Positions 55,429 to 64,000 of a DNA stretch of 64,000 bases are shown here, piece by piece (the first letter of the stretch is position 1; each line of letters opens with the position of its first letter). Position numbers and translations under genes: made by a program. The DNA lies in assembly GCA_029224965.1 (NCBI GenBank), contig JAQXVO010000021.1:20726-84725 (forward strand), given 5' to 3'. The notes beneath the pieces were generated by a model. The model worked only from the letters and a program-made list of their open reading frames with translations, was not told where the DNA came from and ran no database searches. The stretch is from Lachnospiraceae bacterium. Its GTDB lineage: Bacteria; Bacillota; Clostridia; Lachnospirales; Lachnospiraceae.

Positions 55429-56504
55429 TCATCCAGGAAGTTGAAATCAGAGATTTCCGCAATTATCCGAGTCTTTCGGTCCGTCTGGATCCGGGCGTCA
55501 ATATCTTCTACGGCAACAATGCCCAGGGAAAGACCAATTTTCTGGAGGCGGTCTATCTTTGCGGAACCAGCCGGTCTCATCGCGGCAGCAAGGATCGGGA
55601 AATGATCCGCTTCGGATGCGAGGAAGCCCATATTCGGGCCGAGGTCGAAAAAAAAGGATTTCATGACCGGATCGATCTTCATCTGAGAAAAAATAAAACA
55701 AAAACAATCTCCGTAAACCGCCTGCCCATTAAAAGGGTCAGCGAGCTTTTCGGTATTTTAAACCTGGTCTTCTTTTCACCGGAGGATCTGAATATTATTA
55801 AAGAGGGCCCGGCCGAGCGGAGAAATTTCATGGACCGGGAGCTCTGTCAGCTGGATCGGATCTACCTTGATGATCTAAAGAAGTATAATAAGGTTCTGGA
55901 TCAGAGAAATCATCTTCTGAAGGATCTGTATTCTCATCCGGATCTGATGCCGACACTGGATGTCTGGGATCAGCAGCTGATCCATTACGGCAACCGGATC
56001 ATGGATCGGCGCCGGGAGTTCTGCGGCGAGCTGAACGAGATCGCCCACGGCATTCATTCCTGTCTGACCAAGAATCAGGAAGATATGGAAGTTCTCTATC
56101 AGCCGAGCTGCAGAGGATTTTCCTTCGAGGAGCTTCTGCATAATGCCAGAGAAAAGGATATCCGTTTTGCACAGACTTCCGTCGGCCCTCATCGGGATGA
56201 TCTTCTGATCCGGTCAAATGGAATCGAAATGCGAAAATTTGGATCCCAGGGTCAGCAGCGAACCTGTGCTCTCTCACTGAAACTGTCGGAGATCCGCCTG
56301 GTTGAGGAAATAATTAAAGATAAACCGGTCCTTCTCATGGATGATGTCCTGTCCGAGCTGGACCAGAACCGTCAGGATGATCTCCTCTCCGGTATCGAGG
56401 AAATACAGACATTGATAACCTGCACCGGTATGGATGATTTTATCCGCCGTCAGTTTCCGGTAAATAAGGTTTTCCATGTGACAGATGGAAAAATGGACAT
56501 ATAG
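55425..56504 (+). CDS. recF: DNA replication and repair protein RecF
   Basis: 359 residues, SMC-like ABC ATPase. VEIRDFRNYPSLSVRLDPGVNIFYGNNAQGKTNFLEAVYL (Walker A), FFSPEDLNIIKEGPAERRNFMDRELCQ, GPHRDDLLI, SQGQQRTCALSLKLSEI (signature) and VLLMDDVLSELDQNRQDDLL (Walker B). It loads RecA with RecO and RecR. The start overlaps the yaaA stop (ATGA). Confidence 0.97.
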   Translation: MIIQEVEIRDFRNYPSLSVRLDPGVNIFYGNNAQGKTNFLEAVYLCGTSRSHRGSKDREMIRFGCEEAHIRAEVEKKGFHDRIDLHLRKNKTKTISVNRLPIKRVSELFGILNLVFFSPEDLNIIKEGPAERRNFMDRELCQLDRIYLDDLKKYNKVLDQRNHLLKDLYSHPDLMPTLDVWDQQLIHYGNRIMDRRREFCGELNEIAHGIHSCLTKNQEDMEVLYQPSCRGFSFEELLHNAREKDIRFAQTSVGPHRDDLLIRSNGIEMRKFGSQGQQRTCALSLKLSEIRLVEEIIKDKPVLLMDDVLSELDQNRQDDLLSGIEEIQTLITCTGMDDFIRRQFPVNKVFHVTDGKMDI

Positions 56505-58442
<1,938 letters not shown>

Positions 58443-58458
58443 GAGGAAGGATTGATAA

Positions 58459-61077
58459 ATGGATGACAAGATTTTTGATCAGATCCGGGATGTCGATCTG
58501 AAAGAAACAATGGAGAGCTCCTATATTGATTATGCCATGAGTGTAATCGTATCGAGAGCCCTTCCGGATGCCAGGGACGGACTGAAGCCGGTTCAGAGAC
58601 GTGTGCTCTACTCTATGATCGAGCTCAATAACGGACCGGACAAGCCCCATCGTAAGAGTGCCCGTATTGTCGGCGATACCATGGGTAAATATCATCCCCA
58701 TGGAGATTCCTCCATTTACGGAGCCCTGGTCAATATGGCCCAGGACTGGTCTACCCGCTACCCTCTGGTCGACGGACATGGAAACTTCGGATCGGTCGAT
58801 GGAGACGGCGCCGCAGCCATGCGATACACCGAGGCCAGACTGAGTAAGATTTCCATGGCCATGCTGAAGGATATCGATAAAGATACGGTAGACTTCATGC
58901 CTAACTTTGATGAGACGGAAAAGGAACCGACTGTTCTTCCGGCCCGTTTTCCCAACCTCCTGGTCAACGGAGGAACCGGTATCGCCGTCGGTATGGCGAC
59001 CAATATTCCTCCTCATAATCTGAGAGAAGTTATTGCGGCCTGTGTCCGCATGATCAACAACAGGGTCAATGAAAACCGGGATACCTCCATCGATGAACTG
59101 ATGGAGGATATCAAGGGACCGGATTTCCCGACCGGCGGTATCATTCTCGGCCATGCAGGTATTGAAGAAGCCTATAAGACCGGACGCGGAAAAATCCGGG
59201 TTCGGGCAGTTACCGATATCGAGCCCATGGATAACGGCAAGCACAGAATTGTTGTAACCGAGCTTCCCTATGCCGTGAACAAGGCCCGTCTGATCAAGAA
59301 TATTGCAGATCTGGTAAAAGAGAAAAAGCTGGATGGAATCACAGATTTAAGAGATGAGTCCTCCAGAGAGGGCATGCGGATCAGCATCGAACTCCGGAGA
59401 GATGTCAATCCCAATATCATGCTGAACAAGCTTTTCAAGCATACCCAGTTGCAGGATACCTTCGGTGTCATCATGCTGGCTCTCGTCAATAATGAGCCGA
59501 AGATCCTGACCCTTAAGGATGTCCTGGAGGTCTATCTCAGGCATCAGGAAGATGTTGTTACCAGACGGACAAAGTTTGATTTAAACAAAAAGGAAGACCG
59601 TGCCCATATTCTCCAGGGCTTACTTATCGCTCTGGATCATATCGATGAGGTGATTTCCATCATCCGGGCTTCCGAAACGGTTCAGATCGCAAAAGATGAA
59701 CTCATGAAGCGCTTCGGTCTGACGGATGCCCAGTCCCAGGCCATTGTTGATATGCGTCTTCGTGCTCTGACCGGTCTGGAAAGAAGCAAGATCGAGGGTG
59801 AGTACCAGCAGCTTCTGAAGGAAATTGCAGAACTGAAAGAAATCCTTGCAGACCATAACAAGCTTCTCCTTGTTATCCGCGACGAGATTCAGGAAATCGC
59901 CGATAAATACGGCGATGACCGCCGGACCAAGATCGGTTATGACGTCTATGATATCTCCACGGAAGATCTGATTCCGGATAAGAATACCATCATCACCTTT
60001 ACCAAGGTCGGCTATATCAAGCGGATGAGCCCGGACAATTTCAGAGCCCAGCACCGCGGCGGCAAGGGCATCAAGGGAATGGAAACCCTGGATGATGACT
60101 ATATTGTCGAAATGATGATGACCAGTACTCATCACAATATTCTCTTCTTTACCAATTTGGGAAGAGTCTACCGTCTCAAGGCCTATGAGATTCCGGAGGC
60201 ATCCCGGACCGCAAAGGGAACCGCAATTGTAAACCTTCTCCAGCTGATGCCGGATGAACGGATTACATCCATGATCCCCATGAAGGAAATGGATGACAGC
60301 TCCTATCTCTTCATGGCAACAAAGGGCGGCATTGTAAAGAGAACCAGACTGTCCGAATATCAGAATATCCGTAAATCCGGTCTCATGGCTATCCGTCTCA
60401 GAGATGATGATGTCCTGATCGGAGTCAAGAAGACCACAGGTTCCGATGAGATCATGCTTTTCACAAAGTATGGCATGAGCATTCGTTTCAACGAAGAAGA
60501 TGTCCGGACAACCGGAAGAGATTCCATGGGTGTCATTGGTATGTCCCTGACACCCGGCGATGATGTCATTGACATGCAGCTGGCCAAGGACGGCGATTCT
60601 CTGATGATCGTATCCGCCAAGGGTATCGGCAAGTGCACCCTGGTTTCTGAGTTCCCGACCCAGCACCGTGGCGGAAAGGGTGTCAAGTGTTATAAGCTTC
60701 TGGAAAAGACCGGAAACCTGGTTGGTGTCAAGGCAGTCCATAAGGACGACGAGATGATGCTGATCACAACCGAAGGCACTGTGATTCAGATCAAGGTTGA
60801 GGATACTGCTCTCTCCGGCCGGATCACCTCGGGTGTGAAACTCATTCATCTGGATCCCAACGTTGAGGTTGCCAGCATGGCAAAGGTACGTCAGGATACC
60901 AATATGGATATTGATGAAGATGACTCTGATGAAGAGGATTCGGATGATCATTCCGGTGAATCAGATTCCATGAAAATCGATTCTGAGGATGATATCACGG
61001 ATGATTCTATGGGAAAATCTGAAGAGGATGATTCCGAAAATGACAATTCTGGAGAAGACTCTTCTGATAAATTTTAA
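58459..61077 (+). CDS. gyrA: DNA gyrase subunit A
   Basis: 872 residues. [36 protein letters not shown], the quinolone-resistance region [41 protein letters not shown] with Ser at the position linked to sensitivity, catalytic Tyr in AMRYTEARL, and the C-terminal DNA-wrapping domain with the GyrA-box [10 protein letters not shown] (also [11 protein letters not shown]). The last 55 residues or so form a highly acidic Asp/Glu/Ser tail. GGAGGAAGG precedes the ATG. Confidence 0.98.
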   Translation: MDDKIFDQIRDVDLKETMESSYIDYAMSVIVSRALPDARDGLKPVQRRVLYSMIELNNGPDKPHRKSARIVGDTMGKYHPHGDSSIYGALVNMAQDWSTRYPLVDGHGNFGSVDGDGAAAMRYTEARLSKISMAMLKDIDKDTVDFMPNFDETEKEPTVLPARFPNLLVNGGTGIAVGMATNIPPHNLREVIAACVRMINNRVNENRDTSIDELMEDIKGPDFPTGGIILGHAGIEEAYKTGRGKIRVRAVTDIEPMDNGKHRIVVTELPYAVNKARLIKNIADLVKEKKLDGITDLRDESSREGMRISIELRRDVNPNIMLNKLFKHTQLQDTFGVIMLALVNNEPKILTLKDVLEVYLRHQEDVVTRRTKFDLNKKEDRAHILQGLLIALDHIDEVISIIRASETVQIAKDELMKRFGLTDAQSQAIVDMRLRALTGLERSKIEGEYQQLLKEIAELKEILADHNKLLLVIRDEIQEIADKYGDDRRTKIGYDVYDISTEDLIPDKNTIITFTKVGYIKRMSPDNFRAQHRGGKGIKGMETLDDDYIVEMMMTSTHHNILFFTNLGRVYRLKAYEIPEASRTAKGTAIVNLLQLMPDERITSMIPMKEMDDSSYLFMATKGGIVKRTRLSEYQNIRKSGLMAIRLRDDDVLIGVKKTTGSDEIMLFTKYGMSIRFNEEDVRTTGRDSMGVIGMSLTPGDDVIDMQLAKDGDSLMIVSAKGIGKCTLVSEFPTQHRGGKGVKCYKLLEKTGNLVGVKAVHKDDEMMLITTEGTVIQIKVEDTALSGRITSGVKLIHLDPNVEVASMAKVRQDTNMDIDEDDSDEEDSDDHSGESDSMKIDSEDDITDDSMGKSEEDDSENDNSGEDSSDKF

Positions 61078-61086
61078 GTAATAGAG

Positions 61087-61121
61087 ATACAGGGATCAGA
61101 ATACTGGTCCCTGTATTTTTG
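61087..61121 (+). terminator. Terminator after gyrA
   Basis: Perfect 9-bp stem ATACAGGGA / TCCCTGTAT, 12-base loop, then T5. Confidence 0.82.
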
Positions 61122-61144
61122 ATAAAGGAAAAGGAAGAAAAAAG

Positions 61145-61987
61145 ATGAGAGAAATTTCAACTGATCTGATCCGTGATCAGATCGCTTCCATGTGTATGGA
61201 AGCCAATTATTCACTGTCCCCTGATATGGTTGAAAAGCTGGACCGGGTAGAAAAAAAGGAGGAATCCCCGATTGGGCAGAAGATTCTTTCAGACCTGAAG
61301 AAGAATCTTCAGATCGCTTCGGATGATAAAATTCCTATCTGTCAGGATACCGGAATGGCCGTTGTCTTTCTGGAAATCGGTCAGGATCTGCAACTGACTG
61401 GGCCCTATCTGGAGGATGCAGTCAATGAGGGCGTCCGCCGGGGCTATACGGACGGCTATCTGAGAAAATCCGTTGTCAGCGATCCCATAGAAAGAGTCAA
61501 TACCGGAGATAATACTCCGGCTGTCATTCATACCAGAATCGTTCCGGGTGATCAGCTGAAAATTACCCTGGCTCCCAAGGGCTTCGGATCGGAAAATATG
61601 TCCCGAATCTTTATGCTGAAGCCGGCAGAGGGACTGGATGGTGTAAAAAATGCCATTCTTACAGCTGTAAAGGATGCCGGTCCCAACGCCTGTCCTCCCA
61701 TGGTCGTCGGAGTCGGAGTCGGCGGTGATTTTGAGAAAGCCGCCGAAATGGCCAAGGCAGCTTTAACAAGAGAAGAGACTCCTTCGAATCAGAAGGAATG
61801 GGTCAGAGATCTGGAAAAAGAAATGCTCGATAAGATCAATAATCTGGGAATCGGACCGGCCGGCCTGGGAGGCAGAATTACAGCTCTTGCAGTTCATGTC
61901 AACACCTACCCGACCCACATTGCAGGACTTCCTGTGGCAGTGAATATCTGCTGTCATGTCAACCGTCATGTCAGCCGGATTTTCTGA
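61145..61987 (+). CDS. Fumarate hydratase class I, alpha subunit
   Basis: 280 residues, the N-terminal half of Fe-S dependent fumarase (two-subunit form, also related to L(+)-tartrate dehydratase). KIPICQDTGMAVVFLEIGQDLQL holds a cluster Cys, VVSDPIERVNTGDNTPAVIH, LAPKGFGSENMSRIFML, GPNACPPMVVGVGVGGDFEKAAEMAK and IGPAGLGGRITALAVHVNTYPTHIAGLPVAVNICCHVNRH carry the others. It converts fumarate and malate in the cytoplasm. Partner beta gene follows 93 bases on; substrate specificity (fumarate or tartrate) is inferred. Confidence 0.92.
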   Translation: MREISTDLIRDQIASMCMEANYSLSPDMVEKLDRVEKKEESPIGQKILSDLKKNLQIASDDKIPICQDTGMAVVFLEIGQDLQLTGPYLEDAVNEGVRRGYTDGYLRKSVVSDPIERVNTGDNTPAVIHTRIVPGDQLKITLAPKGFGSENMSRIFMLKPAEGLDGVKNAILTAVKDAGPNACPPMVVGVGVGGDFEKAAEMAKAALTREETPSNQKEWVRDLEKEMLDKINNLGIGPAGLGGRITALAVHVNTYPTHIAGLPVAVNICCHVNRHVSRIF

Positions 61988-62080
61988 GGCATTTTCAGGA
62001 ATCCTTTATCAATAAATTTCATAAGCTTGTTTATCCGTATTTGATCGGGATATGAGATCAGAAATACAAGGAGTATTCGT

Positions 62081-62629
62081 ATGGAAAAGCATATTACCCT
62101 GCCAATTACAAAAGAAATTGCAGATTCTCTCCGGATCGGAGATTATGTCTATTTGACCGGGGAAGTCTATGTGGCGAGAGATGCAGCGCACAAGCGTTTC
62201 ATGGAATGTCTGGAAGCCGGAAAGAAACTGCCTTTCAACCCCGAAGGTGCCACCATCTATTATATGGGACCGTCCCCGGCCCGGGAGGGAAGGCCCATCG
62301 GTTCGGCCGGTCCGACTACGGCGAGCCGTATGGACAAATATACACCAACCCTTCTGAAGCTTGGCGTCAGGGCCATGATCGGCAAGGGAAAAAGGTCGAA
62401 GGAAGTCTTGGATGCCATTAAGGAAAATCACTGCGTCTACTTCGCAGCCATCGGCGGCGAGGGAGCTCTTCTTTCAAAGCAGATCATCGAATCGGAAGTG
62501 ATCGCCTATGAGGATCTGGGAGCAGAGGCTGTCCGCAGGATCAGAATCAAGGACTTTCCAGTTATTGTTGTAAATGATGATCACGGCGGAAATCTCTATG
62601 AAGAGGCACCAGTAAAGTATCGAAGGTAA
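62081..62629 (+). CDS. Fumarate hydratase class I, beta subunit
   Basis: 182 residues, the C-terminal swivelling domain as a separate subunit. LRIGDYVYLTGEVYVARDAAHKRFME, IYYMGPSPAREGRPIGSAGPTTASRMDKYTPTLL and IGKGKRSKEVLDAIKENHCVYFAAIGGEGALLSKQI are class I fumarase/tartrate dehydratase beta signatures. AAGGAG precedes the ATG. It pairs with the alpha subunit just upstream. Confidence 0.93.
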   Translation: MEKHITLPITKEIADSLRIGDYVYLTGEVYVARDAAHKRFMECLEAGKKLPFNPEGATIYYMGPSPAREGRPIGSAGPTTASRMDKYTPTLLKLGVRAMIGKGKRSKEVLDAIKENHCVYFAAIGGEGALLSKQIIESEVIAYEDLGAEAVRRIRIKDFPVIVVNDDHGGNLYEEAPVKYRR

Positions 62630-62658
62630 AGTCTGGAAAAAGTACCGTACACACATTT

Positions 62659-63486
62659 TTGGAAAAATCAATGAATGGTGAGAAGCCGGAAAAAAAGAAG
62701 AAAAGCCTGGGATGGTTTATATTTCTTCTCCTCCTCCTGATCTTCGCTCTATCATCGGGAATTGTAATCAAAAGGTACTATCCCCGCTGTGAGGCGGAAT
62801 GGAAATATAAATCCATGCAGAAAGAGGTCGATGAGAAAAGAAAAGAGAACAAGAAGGATCAGAGCAAGGATAGCGTCTCTGACGATTCTGTCCGGGCAAA
62901 TGTAGATTTCAAGGCTCTGAAGGCCCAGTATCCGGATGTGATCGGCTGGCTCAATGTTCCGGGGACGGAGATCGACTATCCCATTCTTATGAGCAGCAAA
63001 GATAAGGATACTGACTATTATCTGAGACGGACCATTGACGAAAAGGAATCCCTGCCCGGCTGTATCTATGTGGAAAAGGAACAGAATAGGGATTTTTCGG
63101 ACTTCAATACCATTATTTACGGCCATAACATGCGAAACGGGACCATGTTCGGAACGCTGAAGCGCTTCAGGGATGAACAGTTCTTTGAGGAGCATCCGGA
63201 ATTCACGGTCGAAACCGAAGACAGGCTCATGACCTACAAGATTTATGTATCCGTCCGGATGGATGACAGGCATCTTCTGAAAAGCTACGATCAGTCGACT
63301 GAATCCGGAAAAGAACAGTATCTCAAGGATATAGGTTCGGGCAGCGATTCGTATTTTCATCATAGCGATCTGAAGCCGACGGAGAACGATCATCTGATTA
63401 CTCTATCGACCTGTATCGGACAGGATCCAAGTCATCGTTTTCTTCTTGTAGGAGTTTTGAAAAAAACGCAGACCATTCAGCAGTAG
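62659..63486 (+). CDS. Class B sortase
   Basis: Up to 275 residues. Start uncertain: TTG 62659 or ATG 62671 (MNGEKPEKKKKS), both with poor ribosome sites. One N-terminal membrane helix (about 18-38) after a Lys-rich stretch, then a coiled, charged linker (about 48-80) and the sortase barrel: YPDVIGWLNVPGTEIDYPIL, DYYLRRTIDEKESLPGCIYVE, catalytic His in IIYGHNMRNGTMFG, Cys in LITLSTCIG, Arg in HRFLLVGVL. Class B enzymes anchor selected surface or pilus proteins to peptidoglycan. No substrate with a sorting motif was seen nearby. Confidence 0.93.
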   Translation: MEKSMNGEKPEKKKKSLGWFIFLLLLLIFALSSGIVIKRYYPRCEAEWKYKSMQKEVDEKRKENKKDQSKDSVSDDSVRANVDFKALKAQYPDVIGWLNVPGTEIDYPILMSSKDKDTDYYLRRTIDEKESLPGCIYVEKEQNRDFSDFNTIIYGHNMRNGTMFGTLKRFRDEQFFEEHPEFTVETEDRLMTYKIYVSVRMDDRHLLKSYDQSTESGKEQYLKDIGSGSDSYFHHSDLKPTENDHLITLSTCIGQDPSHRFLLVGVLKKTQTIQQ

Positions 63487-63503
63487 GATGATAAAAAATC
63501 TGT

Positions 63504-63532
63504 TTGACAAAGGTCAGATACTTTGTTAATAT
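63504..63532 (+). promoter_or_regulatory. Promoter of tRNA-Ser(GCT)
   Basis: Perfect TTGACA, 17 bases, TAATAT, 35 bases before the tRNA. Confidence 0.75.
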
Positions 63533-63567
63533 AACAAATGCGTTATCGAGAAATCGGCACGCCATAC

Positions 63568-63655
63568 GGAGAAGTACTCAAGAGGCCGAAGAGGTGCCCC
63601 TGCTAAGGGTATAGGTCGGGAAACCGGCGCGAGGGTTCAAATCCCTCCTTCTCCG
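63568..63655 (+). tRNA. tRNA-Ser (anticodon GCT)
   Basis: 88-nt class II tRNA. Acceptor GGAGAAG / CTTCTCC, discriminator G. The anticodon loop within CCCCTGCTAAGGG gives GCT. It has a long variable arm (AGGTCGGGAAACCGGCGC) and the T-arm GAGGGTTCAAATCCCTC. CCA is not encoded. Confidence 0.96.
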
Positions 63656-63661
63656 TTCGAT

Positions 63662-63693
63662 AAAAAAGATGTGAAAAACATCTTTTTTATTTT
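63662..63693 (+). terminator. Terminator after tRNA-Ser(GCT)
   Basis: 11-bp stem AAAAAAGATGT / ACATCTTTTTT with loop GAAAA, then more T. Confidence 0.85.
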
Positions 63694-63708
63694 TTCTCAA
63701 AAAACCGC

Positions 63709-63737
63709 TTGACAACAACATGTATTAGTAATATGAT
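63709..63737 (+). promoter_or_regulatory. rRNA operon promoter
   Basis: TTGACA, 17 bases, TATGAT, 190 bases before the 16S start. Confidence 0.8.
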
Positions 63738-63773
63738 ATAGAAGTTGTCGCTAAGAGCGGCAAACAAGAAACA

Positions 63774-63782
63774 GCTCTTTGA
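63774..63782 (+). promoter_or_regulatory. boxA antitermination site in the rRNA leader
   Basis: GCTCTTTGA fits the Nus-factor boxA consensus and lies in the rRNA leader, followed by the usual TAACTGAACAAT. The rest of the leader up to 63927 is probably processed away. Confidence 0.6.
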
Positions 63783-63927
63783 TAACTGAACAATGAAACA
63801 ACCTTGAAAGATTCAAATGAGAGAATTTTTTAAAAGAACGCGTTATGGTAACACATAACAAACCTTAAAGCAGTAAAGCGAAGGAAACGAATGACTAGCA
63901 TCATTCGGGCCTGGAAAATCAAACTTT

Positions 63928-64000
<73 letters not shown>

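Overview
The window is about 64 kb of a Firmicutes chromosome spanning the replication origin. Gene order (parB-parA-rsmG-mnmG-mnmE-jag-yidC-yidD-rnpA-rpmH | dnaA-dnaN-yaaA-recF-gyrB-gyrA), the DUF3881/DUF4446 proteins, class I fumarase, RicT and the 5' end of a 16S rRNA ending in GTCGAACGAAGCA all point to Clostridia, most likely Lachnospiraceae. Genus cannot be given from sequence alone. Genes left of about 52 kb are mostly on the minus strand and genes to the right are all on the plus strand, as expected for transcription running away from oriC.

Layout. 0-5 kb: the start of a prepilin peptidase, then a minus-strand operon with a tocopherol-cyclase-like protein, dnaX, ybaB and recR, divergent from tRNA-Ser(CGA) and greA. 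5-9 kb: a tRNA t6A gene (sua5), a variant low-molecular-weight phosphatase, dCMP deaminase and a membrane-anchored GH18 protein. 10-11.7 kb: mecA, and a DUF1858 protein divergent from a 2[4Fe-4S] ferredoxin. 11.7-15.6 kb: gdpP-rplI-dnaB. 15.7-18.5 kb: an HPr-like protein without the catalytic His, an MsmX/UgpC-type ATPase and a PucR-type regulator. 18.7-26.8 kb: an AraC-regulated galactoside locus (binding protein, two permeases, lacZ, a small membrane protein) that has no ATPase of its own. 27-36.6 kb: rpsF-ssb-rpsR, then a long housekeeping run (trmB, dac, a PLP decarboxylase, a guanylate-kinase-like gene, holB, ricT, trmN6-like, rsmI). 36.6-41 kb: tRNA-Lys, yqeY, a GPH sugar symporter, a gene-poor stretch with a broken PNPOx-like gene, a small unknown gene and tRNA-Arg. 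41-52 kb: the partition, tRNA-modification and membrane-insertion genes left of oriC. 52-64 kb: oriC/dnaA, gyrase, fumarase, class B sortase, tRNA-Ser(GCT) and the start of an rRNA operon.

The most interesting non-core theme is carbohydrate control: a Crh-like protein (Ser46 region kept, His15 lost) lies beside a general sugar-ABC ATPase, while a nearby ATPase-less galactoside importer/lacZ operon carries a 16-bp cre-like palindrome and two internal hairpins. Other points: a perfect parS near parA and a second parS overlapping rsmG codons, a CX6R phosphatase loop, decayed tandem copies of the 3' end of the guanylate-kinase-like gene, a repeat-built basic tail on RicT, and non-ATG starts on mnmE, mnmG and yidC. 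No CRISPR array, IS element, prophage or defence island was seen.
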